Below are positions 27,636-38,203 of a stretch of DNA of 64,000 nucleotides, piece after piece. Source of the DNA: Alcanivorax profundi. Its GTDB lineage: Bacteria > Pseudomonadota > Gammaproteobacteria > Pseudomonadales > Alcanivoracaceae. Made by a program: the position numbers and the translations under genes. The stretch is from contig NZ_QYYA01000002.1 in assembly GCF_003597125.1 (NCBI RefSeq), forward strand, positions 186,001 to 250,000. The letters are read 5' to 3'. Position 1 is the stretch's first letter. Each line of letters begins with the position of its first letter. The notes beneath the pieces are model-generated. The model did no database searches. It saw only the letters and a program-made list of their open reading frames with translations, and had not been told where the DNA came from.

Positions 27636-28209
27636 TCACACCACAAAACCGCAGAATCAGCGGTATGAAGGCGTCAAAGTTATCAAAGGCGTGGCTGCCA
27701 CCCAAGCCACAATAGCGGTGACAGTCGCCATAATAGTCCCAACCATCTTCCCAGTTGAGGGTTTCATCCCCGGTCTGGGTCAGCAACAGCTGGTTGTCCG
27801 GCTTGGAAATGTCTGCCACTTCGTAGTGACGCAACTCTTCCAGCCAGGCCGGATTGAACTGGTAGGCCTCTCCGGTGTGATAGTTATGCTGGATACCTGT
27901 GTATTTGTCCAGTAGTCGCCATGGACGAACTGCCGGATTGATGTGTGCCGCCTTGAGATCATGGTGCTCGGCCAGCCAGGTGGCATAGAAGCCGCCCAGC
28001 GACGAGCCCAGCAGCGCCACCGGCCCAGCCGAGGCGATGGCCGCATCCAGCTCTGCCATGGCCTGCCGCGGGGACGGCGGCAAGGCCGGCACAATCAGGC
28101 GTTCCGCACAGCCTGCACGCTCGAACACCTCACGCAGAATCCCTGCCTTGTGCGAAGCCGGAGAGCTGTTGAAGCCGTGAATGTAGAGAAGAGAGGTTTC
28201 TGGGGCCAT
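27616..28209 (-). CDS. yqiA: YqiA/YcfP family alpha/beta hydrolase (esterase)
   Basis: This 197-residue protein has LLYIHGFNSSPASHK near the start and the nucleophile elbow GSSLGGFYA, both typical of YqiA, which hydrolyses short acyl esters in vitro. ATG 28209 gives the family's usual start. A longer open reading extends upstream through a 7-bp repeat array, which would encode a CSLFTVH repeat peptide; that extension is rejected. At the other end the last six residues (SLTSAV) and the stop are encoded by element D, which suggests the repeat replaced the native C-terminus. Context cpdA-yqiA-parE is conserved with Pseudomonas and E. coli. Confidence 0.88.
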   Translation of the reverse strand: MAPETSLLYIHGFNSSPASHKAGILREVFERAGCAERLIVPALPPSPRQAMAELDAAIASAGPVALLGSSLGGFYATWLAEHHDLKAAHINPAVRPWRLLDKYTGIQHNYHTGEAYQFNPAWLEELRHYEVADISKPDNQLLLTQTGDETLNWEDGWDYYGDCHRYCGLGGSHAFDNFDAFIPLILRFCGVSLTSAV

Positions 28210-28227
28210 GGCATCGCAACCAAAACA

Positions 28228-28466
28228 GTGAACAGTGAACAGTGAACAGTGAACAGTGAACAGTGAACAGTGAACAGTGAACAGTGAACAGTGAACAGTG
28301 AACAGTGAACAAGGCTGCCCGACCGACATACCCTGTCAAGTTTTTCTTCTTTTCCTTGTCCTTAAACGCACAAGGCCACACCCAGAATCTGAGCGCGGCC
28401 TCCAGCCTGGCTGTATGCACCTGCGCCACACGCGCAACTATTAACTGTTAACCATTCACTATTAAC
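28228..28466. repeat. Heptad-bordered element E with 12 perfect GTGAACA copies
   Basis: The left array is 12 uninterrupted copies of GTGAACA (28228-28311). The core begins AGGCTGCCCGACCGACATAC and contains an AGGCC/GGCCT hairpin. The right array, read on the minus strand, is GTTAATA, GTGAATG, GTTAACA, GTTAATA (28439-28466). The core closely matches that of element L 28 kb away. The element separates cpdA from yqiA. Confidence 0.85.
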
Positions 28467-28472
28467 GGTCTT

Positions 28473-29279
28473 TCAGTAGCCCTTGACCGTGAAGTCCACT
28501 TCGAAGGTGATCCCCTCAACCCGGCTGACGCCGGTATCAATGCGACCATCGGGATGCAAATCCAGCCAGCGGTAGCCGGGATTGGTATCGTCCACCGCGA
28601 AATCTTCGCTTTTGGGCTTGAACTGTACACAGGTGCTGGGCACCGCCAGCATCCGCACACCATTGCGTTCGTTGTCGTATTCCTGGTGAACATGCCCCCA
28701 AATGATGGCGCGCACGCGGTCATGGCGGTCGATCACATCAAAGAACTGGCTGGCACTGCCGACCACCTGGGTGTCCAGCCAGGCACATTCCATCGGCACC
28801 GGATGATGGTGCAAACAGACCATCAGATGGTCCCCTTTGGCATGGGCCAGGGATTGATCCAGAAATTTCAGGTCTTCATCGAACAGTTCGCCCGGCACCT
28901 CACCAGGAATGGTGGAATCGAGCATCACGATGGTCCAGTTCCCTACCTCAAGCACACAGGGACTCATCCGTTCACGCTGGGTATCCAGAGCCTCGAGCAT
29001 GGGGGCAGGTTTGTCGTGGTTACCTTCCAGCCAGTACACAGGGGTATTGAAATCAGCCAGCGCCTGATCCAACCGCTGATAGGATTCGAAAGACGCATCC
29101 TGGGAGAGATCACCCGTGGCCAGAATCAAGTCCGGGTTTGGCTGCTCAAGGCGAATCAGCTCGAGCACCTTGTCCAGACTGAACTGGGTATTGAGGCCCA
29201 ACAGCTTGCCATCCGTGTCGGCAAACAAATGGCAGTCCGATAACTGCACAACTCGAAGGGGCTGCAACTGCTGCGTCAA
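28473..29279 (-). CDS. cpdA: 3',5'-cyclic-AMP phosphodiesterase
   Basis: The protein has all metallophosphoesterase motifs of CpdA: LSDCHLF, ATGDLSQD, EGNHD, LHHHPVP and WGHVHQ. It hydrolyses cAMP to AMP using two metal ions. I chose TTG 29279, which has GGAG seven bases upstream and gives 268 residues, close to the E. coli length. A longer frame to ATG 29432 would include two strong hairpins and shows no conserved residues. It sits in the nudF-yqiB-cpdA-yqiA-parE order. The unusual start may keep the enzyme at a low level. Confidence 0.9.
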   Translation of the reverse strand: MTQQLQPLRVVQLSDCHLFADTDGKLLGLNTQFSLDKVLELIRLEQPNPDLILATGDLSQDASFESYQRLDQALADFNTPVYWLEGNHDKPAPMLEALDTQRERMSPCVLEVGNWTIVMLDSTIPGEVPGELFDEDLKFLDQSLAHAKGDHLMVCLHHHPVPMECAWLDTQVVGSASQFFDVIDRHDRVRAIIWGHVHQEYDNERNGVRMLAVPSTCVQFKPKSEDFAVDDTNPGYRWLDLHPDGRIDTGVSRVEGITFEVDFTVKGY

Positions 29280-29324
29280 ATCCCCGCTCCCGTGACCGTG
29301 ATGATTCTTCTGGTTCCCATGGTT

Positions 29325-29358
29325 GAGAGCACATGCTCTCTCGGGCGTCCCCACGCCC
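29325..29358 (-). promoter_or_regulatory. Two adjacent hairpins in the yqiB-cpdA intercistronic leader
   Basis: GAGAGC pairs with GCTCTC around ACAT (29325-29340), and GGGCGT pairs with ACGCCC around four bases (29343-29358). They lie 45-80 bp upstream of the preferred cpdA start, in a 213-bp gap that is long for this otherwise tight operon. They could attenuate transcription or protect the mRNA. Confidence 0.45.
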
Positions 29359-29492
29359 TCCTGCGATTCCTTATAACCAAGATGATGGCACTTTTCTAGG
29401 AATCCGGTCCAAGACCCGGAATTGGTTACCATTTCTCCACAATCCACCCTTTCGGGCAGGGGCTGCATATTGCCAAACCGGCCAGTCTGTGC

Positions 29493-29950
29493 TCAGCGTT
29501 CGCCAGTGACCTGTTGGCGCCACTGCTGACCGCCGTCACGGCCATGATCATGGACATGACGAAGCCACTCCGCCAGAAAACGGTTCCACTGCGCTTTCTC
29601 ATCACGCTGATGCATATTGCGGTTGGGGTAGGCATAACGAGCGTTGATCCGTCGGAACGGCCGGGCCTCGGTCACTTCCGCCAACCGGGCATCATGGTAC
29701 AGGCGCACCGTCAGCCGGGAGGCAGGCAATACGTCCAGCAGCTCCTGATCTTCCAGGCGCACCGTGGTGGTGTAAGGAGAACGCTCAAGCACCTGCATAC
29801 GCAGGGTGTGAGGGTGATGGGCATGCCCCAGATCCACACTCATCTGATCACGGTCCCCGAGGGCATTCATCAGTGGCAGCATGCGAGCATAGTTCTCCTC
29901 GCACTGACTCATCAGGGCACGAAAATCGAGACGATAACGGTCTCGCCGCG

Positions 29951-29954
<4 letters not shown>
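29493..29954 (-). CDS. yqiB: DUF1249 family protein (YqiB)
   Basis: This 153-residue protein matches DUF1249/YqiB: YRLDFRALMSQCEENYARML at the N-terminus and ARLAEVTEARPFRRINARYAY-type core. The family is found almost always between nudF and cpdA and has no known activity. It starts at GTG 29954, which overlaps the nudF stop in a GTGA arrangement, so translation is coupled. It is presumably cytosolic. Confidence 0.85.
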
Positions 29955-32480
<2,526 letters not shown>

Positions 32481-32621
32481 TCACAATGAGGAATGGCGGA
32501 CACTATACGCCAGCGCCCATTGGCCAAACAACCGCAGACCCCGGGCCGCAGAAGCAGTACCAATTTTCTGTACCAGCCAGTACTATTATTTGTTATCAAC
32601 CCACAGGAAGAGTGCACCAGA

Positions 32622-34049
32622 ATGAAGCGCAGCTACACCCAGTCCCTCGCCCTCCTGCTGACCGCCCTGGGCGGCTCTGTTCATGCCGCCAATCTGGTGG
32701 AAGTCGCCAACGCAGCCTGGTCCTACGACGGCACCTGGCGCGCCGCCCGCATGACCTGGAACGCCGATCAGCAGTTGCTGGTGCAAGGACGTGCCGCACT
32801 CTTCCCGAATGTGTCTGCCAGCTATGGCCGATATGACAACGAACAGGAAATCGAAGACCTGCGACTGGAACAGAATTACGGCAGCGAAGTCAGCACCTTT
32901 ACCCTGACCCAGCCGCTGTTCCGGGTGGATGCCTGGTACGGCTACAAAGAAGCCAAATCCAGCACCGACATCGCCCAGGCCAACTTTGAACAAGCCCGTC
33001 AGGATTTTGTCCTGCGCGTCGCCCAGGGTTACTTCGGCGTGCTGCGAGCCTGGGATAACTGGGTATCCGCCAAAGCCGAAGAAAAAGCCATCGGCCGCCA
33101 GCTGGAGCAGACCCAGGAGCGTTTCGATGTGGGCCTGGTGCCCGCCACCGATGTAGAAGAAGCACAAGCCACCTACGACCTGACCCAGGTCAACCTGATT
33201 GTGGCCCGCCAGCAATACGAAATTGCCCGTGACCAGCTGGAGACTCTCACCGGGCAACAGTGGGAAACCCTGTCAGAGCTGCAAGACGACCTGCCCATGG
33301 ATGGCCCGCAACCCTCCGCCATGAATGAATGGATTGACAAGGCCCAGTCAGAAAACCCCGGCGTCCGCGCTGCGCTGTACAACACCCAGCTCACCGAGAA
33401 CACCGCCAAGCGTCAACTCGGCACCATGATGCCGCAGGTGCAGCTGGTGGCACAGTATCAACACTCCCACCTGGATCCGGACGACAATACCGCCACCACT
33501 GGCGGTGGTGCGGGCAGCGGCGGCTGGCTGTATGACACACAGAACCGCCAGATCGGCATTGAAGTCAGCATGCCCCTGTTCCAGGGCGGCGGCCTGAACA
33601 GCCGTCGCAAGGAAGCCTATCTGCGTGCCGATGCAGCCGACTTCCAGTACGACCAGGCAGTGCGCGACATCATTCAGCAGACCCGCAGCGCCTACCGCAC
33701 GGTAGAAGCCGATGCCCTGCGCATCAAGGCCCGTGAGCAAGCCATCCGCTCCACCCGCTCTGCATTGGATGCCACCCAGTCCGGCTATGAGGTAGGTACC
33801 CGTAACGTGGTCGACGTGCTCAACGCCCAGCGCGCCCTGTTTGCCGCCGAGCGCGACTACGCCAACGCCCGTTACGATTACATCATCGACTCCCTGACGC
33901 TCAAATCCACCACCGGTGATCTGCAACAAGGCGACCTGGCCGCCGTGAACCAGTGGCTGTCCCCCAGCGAGACCCTCAACCTTTACCAACCAGATCTGGA
34001 AGGAAAGAGTGAGGAAATGATGGAAGAAAATGCAGCGAACAATGAATAG
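32622..34049 (+). CDS. tolC: TolC family outer membrane channel protein
   Basis: This 475-residue protein has signal peptide MKRSYTQSLALLLTALGGSVHA and the twofold TolC repeat: long coiled-coil helices with LRVAQGYFGVLRAWDN, RFDVGLVPATDVEEAQATYDL in the first half and GYEVGTRNVVDVLNAQRALF in the second. It forms the trimeric exit duct for efflux pumps and type I secretion. It is divergent from thiC, as in Pseudomonas. The stop TAG lies in the left border of heptad element F; the last codons (NNE) read through a degenerate heptad. Confidence 0.9.
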   Translation: MKRSYTQSLALLLTALGGSVHAANLVEVANAAWSYDGTWRAARMTWNADQQLLVQGRAALFPNVSASYGRYDNEQEIEDLRLEQNYGSEVSTFTLTQPLFRVDAWYGYKEAKSSTDIAQANFEQARQDFVLRVAQGYFGVLRAWDNWVSAKAEEKAIGRQLEQTQERFDVGLVPATDVEEAQATYDLTQVNLIVARQQYEIARDQLETLTGQQWETLSELQDDLPMDGPQPSAMNEWIDKAQSENPGVRAALYNTQLTENTAKRQLGTMMPQVQLVAQYQHSHLDPDDNTATTGGGAGSGGWLYDTQNRQIGIEVSMPLFQGGGLNSRRKEAYLRADAADFQYDQAVRDIIQQTRSAYRTVEADALRIKAREQAIRSTRSALDATQSGYEVGTRNVVDVLNAQRALFAAERDYANARYDYIIDSLTLKSTTGDLQQGDLAAVNQWLSPSETLNLYQPDLEGKSEEMMEENAANNE

Positions 34050-34084
34050 TTAAGCGCGTAACGCGCCAGCATTAACTGAACGCA

Positions 34085-34119
34085 AAGAGGCCGCGCCCAG
34101 ACACAGGGCGCGGCCTCTT
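34085..34119. terminator. Strong hairpin terminator between tolC and waaA
   Basis: AAGAGGCCGCGCCC pairs perfectly over 14 bp with GGGCGCGGCCTCTT around a 7-nt loop, 36 bp after the tolC stop. It serves convergent genes and may work in both directions. Confidence 0.75.
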
Positions 34120-34155
34120 GCTTTGAGGAGAACCTGTCACAGGCATCTACTTGCT

Positions 34156-34177
34156 GTGGGAGCTTGCCTGCAAGCGA
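34156..34177. repeat. REP-like palindrome
   Basis: The sequence GTGGGAGCTTGCCTGCAAGC followed by GA contains the perfect inverted GCTTGC/GCAAGC and strongly resembles the REP family scattered in Pseudomonas genomes. Only one copy is visible in this window. Confidence 0.5.
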
Positions 34178-34253
34178 TCAACCACAATCCTCACCCAAAC
34201 CCTGAACGCGGCCAAACACCCTGCAGACCCCAACCACCCCCAACCGTGCGCTG

Positions 34254-35522
34254 TTAACTGTTCACTGTTAACTGTTCACTGATCAACGTCAGCCCCTTCT
34301 CCAACGCACCACGATTAGCCTCAACCACTCCCGCCGCCGCCTCACCTTGCGCCCGGCACCGCGCCGCATCGTCAAACAGTGCCAGCAGGGTCGTTGCCAG
34401 TGCGCCGGCATCGTTCACCATCGAAAGCCCGCCGGCCTCGTCCAGCAGCTGCGAGATGGCGGTAAAGTTATGCAGGTGCGGGCCGGTGAGTACCGGTTTT
34501 TGCCAGGCCGCCGGCTCCAGCAGGTTGTGCCCGCCCACCGGCACCAGAGAGCCCCCCACAAAGGCCAGATCGGCGGCGCCAAACAACATCAGCAATTCCC
34601 CCATGGTATCCGCCAGATACACCTGTGCCTGCGCAGGCGGCTCAGCGGCGCTACGCCGGGCCACCGTCATCTGCTGCTGGCGCACCAGCGATGCCACATC
34701 ATCAAAGCGCTCAGGGTGACGCGGTACCAGCACCAGCAACGCATCATCATGGCGGGCCATGACATCGCGGTGGGCCGCCAGCACCTGCTCATCTTCACCG
34801 GGATGCGTACTGGCGGCGATCCACACCGGCCGCGCGCCAATGTCGGCCCGCAGTGCGGCTGCTTTTTGACGCACCGGCTCATCGAGGGTCATGTCGAACT
34901 TCACACTGCCAATGGCATGGACACGCTCCGGCCAGGCACCTAACGCCACGTAACGCTCGGCCTCCACCGGCGTCTGCACTGCGAGCACATCGAACTGTGC
35001 CATCATCGGCCGCACCAGCCGTGGCAGCTTGCGGTAGCCGCGAAAACTGTTTTCAGACAAACGCCCGTTCATCAGCATCAGCCTTGCCCCATGACGCTTT
35101 GTCTCGGCACAAAGATTCGGCCAGAGCTCGGTTTCCAGTACCACCACCAGCTGGGGATCAAACGCCCGGAAAAAGCGCTTCAGGGCGGAAGGCACCTCCC
35201 AGGGACAATAGACATGGGTTACCCGGTCGCCGAACAGGGCTTTCACCCGCTCCGACCCGGTTGGCGTCGTGGTGGTAACCAGTAGCGGTGTCTGCGGATG
35301 ATCGGCCAGCAACCGCTCAATCAACGGCGCTGCCGCCAGGGTCTCCCCCACCGACACCGCATGAACCCACAAAGAGCGCCGCAGGGTACCCGGCCGATAG
35401 CCCCAGGCCATTCGCTCTTTCCAGCGCTGTCGATACGCTGGCGCCTTGCGCCCACGCAGCCAGAGTCGCAGGAACAGGAAAGGCAGAAGCAAATACCAGA
35501 GAAGAGAATAAAAGGTTCGCAT
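34254..35522 (-). CDS. waaA: 3-deoxy-D-manno-octulosonic acid transferase
   Basis: This 422-residue inner-membrane glycosyltransferase attaches Kdo to lipid A. A membrane anchor (LLWYLLLPFLFLRLWL) is followed by the catalytic HAVSVGET motif and the C-terminal donor-site motif PVGGHNLLEPA. ATG 35522 gives the usual length; an upstream in-frame ATG at 35543 lies within a heptad array and lacks a ribosome-binding site. The last residues (SEQLTVNS) and the TAA are encoded by the GTTAACA array of element F, so the native C-terminus may have been replaced. Confidence 0.95.
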   Translation of the reverse strand: MRTFYSLLWYLLLPFLFLRLWLRGRKAPAYRQRWKERMAWGYRPGTLRRSLWVHAVSVGETLAAAPLIERLLADHPQTPLLVTTTTPTGSERVKALFGDRVTHVYCPWEVPSALKRFFRAFDPQLVVVLETELWPNLCAETKRHGARLMLMNGRLSENSFRGYRKLPRLVRPMMAQFDVLAVQTPVEAERYVALGAWPERVHAIGSVKFDMTLDEPVRQKAAALRADIGARPVWIAASTHPGEDEQVLAAHRDVMARHDDALLVLVPRHPERFDDVASLVRQQQMTVARRSAAEPPAQAQVYLADTMGELLMLFGAADLAFVGGSLVPVGGHNLLEPAAWQKPVLTGPHLHNFTAISQLLDEAGGLSMVNDAGALATTLLALFDDAARCRAQGEAAAGVVEANRGALEKGLTLISEQLTVNS

Positions 35523-35534
35523 AGGGCTTCTTGT

Positions 35535-35569
35535 GTCTGACATCGGACGCCGGACGTCTGACGCCCGAC
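35535..35569. repeat. Heptad array G (GTCTGAC flavour, single arm)
   Basis: Five 7-bp units (GTCTGAC, ATCGGAC, GCCGGAC, GTCTGAC, GCCCGAC) lie in the divergent region between waaA and the FAD oxidoreductase. This is the only locus of the set located between two gene starts. No inverted partner is visible. Confidence 0.65.
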
Positions 35570-35612
35570 CCGTCTATGCTAGCATAGCCCCACCTTTGTC
35601 AGATGGTGTGCC

Positions 35613-36806
35613 ATGAGCAAATCCACACTGAAACCCGACATTCTCATCCTCGGTGGTGGCATCGCCGGGCTGTGGCTGATCAACCGGCTCAATGCGGCCG
35701 GCTATCAATGCCTGCTGCTGGAAAGCCATACCCTGGGGGGCGATCAGACACTGGCCAGCCAGGGCATTATTCACGGCGGGCTGAAATACGCCCTGGGCGG
35801 TAGCCTTTCCAGCGAATCGGAATCCATCGCCGAGATGCCTGATCGCTGGCGTGCCGCCATGGCAGGCAACGACCCAGTGGACCTGCGCGACCTTAGCGTG
35901 CTCAGCGACACCCAGCACATGTGGTCCAGTGGTTCGGTGGCATCGCGGATGACCAATTTCTTCGCCAGCAAGATGCTGCGGGGCCGTATTGAAAAACTGT
36001 CGCGGGCAAATTATCCCTCTGCACTTGCCGACAAGGCCTTCAAGGGCAACGTCTATTCGCTGGACGATCTGGTCATCAATACCGAATCCCTGATTGCGAC
36101 GCTGGCCGCCCCGGTCCGCCATCGACTGCTGGCGTTTGATCCGCAGCACGACACCCTGACCTGGAACGATGCCGGCTTGGCCTGCGCCACCGTCAACGGC
36201 CTGCGAATCGAGCCGGCCATGACCGTTCTGGCTGCAGGCAATGGCAACCCGGCCCTGTTGGAGCAAGCTCACAAGGCCCATTTGCTCGAGCAGGAAGACA
36301 GCCAATTGCGGCCGCTAAAAATGGTGCTCGTCAAGCATGACCTGGGCCACCGCTTGTATGCCCACTGTGTGGGCACCAGCAACAAACCGGTACTGACCGT
36401 GACCACCCACGATTGCCCGGATGGCAAGGTGGTGTGGTACCTGGGGGGCGATCTGGCTGAGCAGGGCGTGCAGCGCACGGATGCCGAACAATTGGCCGCA
36501 GGCCAGGCAGAATTGAAAAAGCGCTTCCCCTGGCTGGATTTCAGTCAGGCGCAACTGGCCACGCTGGATGTAGTGCGCGCCGAACCGAAGCAACAGACAC
36601 TGGTAAAGCCGGACAGCGCCTATGCCCGTCGCGACCAGAACCTGATCATCAGCTGGCCCACCAAACTGACCCTGGCCCCGGACCTGGGTGACAGAGTCAT
36701 GGCGCTGGTGGAAGAGCATGGCCTGCAACCGGGCGAACCAATGATGCTGCCAGCGGAACTGAAACAGGCGCCCATGGGCGTGCCGTACTGGCATAGGTGT
36801 TTTTAA
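35613..36806 (+). CDS. FAD-dependent oxidoreductase (DAO family)
   Basis: This 397-residue protein has the N-terminal dinucleotide-binding motif LGGGIAGLWL and a DAO-type fold with LASQGIIHGGLKYALGG near residues 49-65, resembling glycerol-3-phosphate dehydrogenase and amino acid oxidase relatives. It likely oxidises a small hydroxy or amino substrate with FAD; the substrate is not recognisable. It starts 90 bp from the waaA start on the other strand and is followed by heptad element H. Confidence 0.8.
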   Translation: MSKSTLKPDILILGGGIAGLWLINRLNAAGYQCLLLESHTLGGDQTLASQGIIHGGLKYALGGSLSSESESIAEMPDRWRAAMAGNDPVDLRDLSVLSDTQHMWSSGSVASRMTNFFASKMLRGRIEKLSRANYPSALADKAFKGNVYSLDDLVINTESLIATLAAPVRHRLLAFDPQHDTLTWNDAGLACATVNGLRIEPAMTVLAAGNGNPALLEQAHKAHLLEQEDSQLRPLKMVLVKHDLGHRLYAHCVGTSNKPVLTVTTHDCPDGKVVWYLGGDLAEQGVQRTDAEQLAAGQAELKKRFPWLDFSQAQLATLDVVRAEPKQQTLVKPDSAYARRDQNLIISWPTKLTLAPDLGDRVMALVEEHGLQPGEPMMLPAELKQAPMGVPYWHRCF

Positions 36807-36817
36807 ATATTCAGTAG

Positions 36818-36968
36818 CAAGCTACAAGCTTCAAGCTACAACACGAGGCAGTGCTCTCTGGATCTGACAGGTTATTGCTCCGCGCTTGTTGCTTATAGCG
36901 GTCGCGGGCACGGCCAGCCAGATCAGATGACCTAAACCGCGCCTTGCAGCTTGAAGCTTGTAGCTTGC
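36818..36968. repeat. Heptad-bordered element H (AGCTTGA flavour)
   Basis: The left border is CAAGCTA, CAAGCTT, CAAGCTA (36818-36838). The right border is AGCTTGA, AGCTTGT, AGCTTGC (36948-36968), its inverted complement. A 109-bp GC-rich core lies between. The right array ends four bases before the AAGGAG ribosome-binding site of the aldo/keto reductase gene. Confidence 0.8.
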
Positions 36969-36983
36969 CGCTAAGGAGCTTTC

Positions 36984-37772
36984 ATGTCTTTCATGCGCCC
37001 GCTGGGCAACACCGGTTTGACCGTCAGCGCCCTGGGACTGGGTACGGTAAAAATTGGCCGCGACAAGGGCGTGAAATACCCCAACGGCTTCACCATCCCC
37101 GATGATCGCGCCGTCGTCGAACTGCTGGCCCAGGCACGCGATCTGGGGATCAACCTGATCGACACCGCCCCCGCCTATGGCCACAGCGAACAACGACTCG
37201 GCCAGCTCATGAGCCAGCGACAAGAATGGATCATCGTCACCAAAGTGGGCGAGGAATTTGATAACGACAGCGGTGCCAGCCATTTTGATTTTTCCCCCGA
37301 GCATGTTCGCCGCTCGGTGGAACGCAGCCTGACACGATTGAAAACCGATTATCTCGATTGTGTGCTGGTACATTCAGATGGCAATGACCTGGCCATCATC
37401 GAGCAAGGGACCCTGGATGCCCTCAACGATCTCAAAAAGGCGGGTCTGATTCGCGCCACTGGCATGTCCACCAAAACCGTGGAAGGGGGCCTCGCCACCC
37501 TGCAGCATGCCGACATCGCCATGGTCACTTACAACCTGAGCCATCACGACGAAGTACCGGTCATTGAGCAGGCCGCCGCCGACCTGAAAGGCATCCTGAT
37601 CAAGAAAGCCTTTGCCAGTGGCCATCTGGATGACAATATTGCGGACCCGGTGCAGGAAAGCCTGAACCAGATCCTTGGCACCGCTGGTGTCAGCAGTATC
37701 ATTGCCGGCACCATCAACCCAAGGCACTTGCAGGAAAATGTGGCCAAAGCGCGCCAGGCCTGCCAGCCATAA
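36984..37772 (+). CDS. Aldo/keto reductase
   Basis: This 262-residue TIM-barrel oxidoreductase has the catalytic residues of the AKR family: DTAPAYGHSEQRLG (Asp and Tyr), VTKVG (Lys), and DCVLVHSDG (His). It reduces carbonyl compounds with NAD(P)H. It is somewhat shorter than the typical 280-320 residues, lacking a long C-terminal loop, which suggests broad or small-substrate specificity. ATG 36984 has AAGGAG at 36973-36978. A small secreted protein gene follows 20 bp downstream. Confidence 0.88.
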   Translation: MSFMRPLGNTGLTVSALGLGTVKIGRDKGVKYPNGFTIPDDRAVVELLAQARDLGINLIDTAPAYGHSEQRLGQLMSQRQEWIIVTKVGEEFDNDSGASHFDFSPEHVRRSVERSLTRLKTDYLDCVLVHSDGNDLAIIEQGTLDALNDLKKAGLIRATGMSTKTVEGGLATLQHADIAMVTYNLSHHDEVPVIEQAAADLKGILIKKAFASGHLDDNIADPVQESLNQILGTAGVSSIIAGTINPRHLQENVAKARQACQP

Positions 37773-37792
37773 CAACAACGGAATAGCCTGAA

Positions 37793-38125
37793 ATGCGCCT
37801 TACCTTGATCTTTCTGCTGACGGCCACCAGCCTGCTTGCCAGAGCCGATGACATCCTGATTCTTCGTGACGCGCCTCAGGGTTGCGAAGAAAGGGGCGAG
37901 GTGTCGGTATCGTCCGGCAGCAAGATGCAGGGCATGCTGTTCAGCGACGAAACCATCGACAACAACGTGAAGAAAAAACTGCGCAAGGCGATTAAAAAAG
38001 CCGACGGCAACCGTGGCGTGGTAAAAGACCGCCGTGAATTCATGATGGAAAGCCAGTTCCGCGGTATCGAACACATCGAGCTCGATGCATGGGTGTGGCA
38101 CTGCGAAGAGAAAGACGCCTCGTAG
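37793..38125 (+). CDS. Small secreted protein of unknown function
   Basis: This 110-residue protein has a clear signal peptide (MRLTLIFLLTATSLLARA). The mature part is basic and charged, with two cysteines, one in APQGCEERGEVSV and one in WVWHCEEK, that could form a disulfide in the periplasm. I do not recognise the family with confidence; the short layout is reminiscent of RcsF/DUF4156-type periplasmic proteins, but that is only an impression. It probably shares a transcript with the aldo/keto reductase gene. Confidence 0.6.
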   Translation: MRLTLIFLLTATSLLARADDILILRDAPQGCEERGEVSVSSGSKMQGMLFSDETIDNNVKKKLRKAIKKADGNRGVVKDRREFMMESQFRGIEHIELDAWVWHCEEKDAS

Positions 38126-38145
38126 TCGCCATCAACATCTCTCCA

Positions 38146-38181
38146 GGCCTGACAGGACACGCTTTCTTGCCTTGTCAGGCC
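38146..38181. terminator. Hairpin between convergent genes
   Basis: GGCCTGACA (38146-38154) pairs with TGTCAGGCC (38173-38181). It lies between the small secreted protein gene and the patatin gene, which converge. Confidence 0.5.
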
Positions 38182-38203
38182 ATCCCCCCTTGTGGGCGCC
38201 GCA

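Larger units (their letters stand above)
34038..34279. repeat. Heptad-bordered element F (GTTAACA flavour) between tolC and waaA
   Basis: A degenerate left border (AACAATG, AATAGTT at 34038-34051) includes the tolC stop. The right array is TGTTAAC, TGTTCAC, TGTTAAC, TGTTCAC (34252-34279) and encodes the last residues and stop of waaA on the minus strand. The core holds a strong hairpin and a separate short REP-like palindrome. The hairpin sequence AGGCCGCGCC recurs in element L. Confidence 0.75.

Noticed and set aside
28210-28329. Open frame on the minus strand encoding repeated CSLFTVH units upstream of yqiA
   Set aside because: It arises because the reverse strand of a GTGAACA array has no stop codons. 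The yqiA start at 28209 fits the family and the repeat peptide has no support.
35523-35543. Upstream ATG for waaA at 35543
   Set aside because: It lies in heptad array G, has no ribosome-binding site, and adds seven residues before the conserved membrane anchor.
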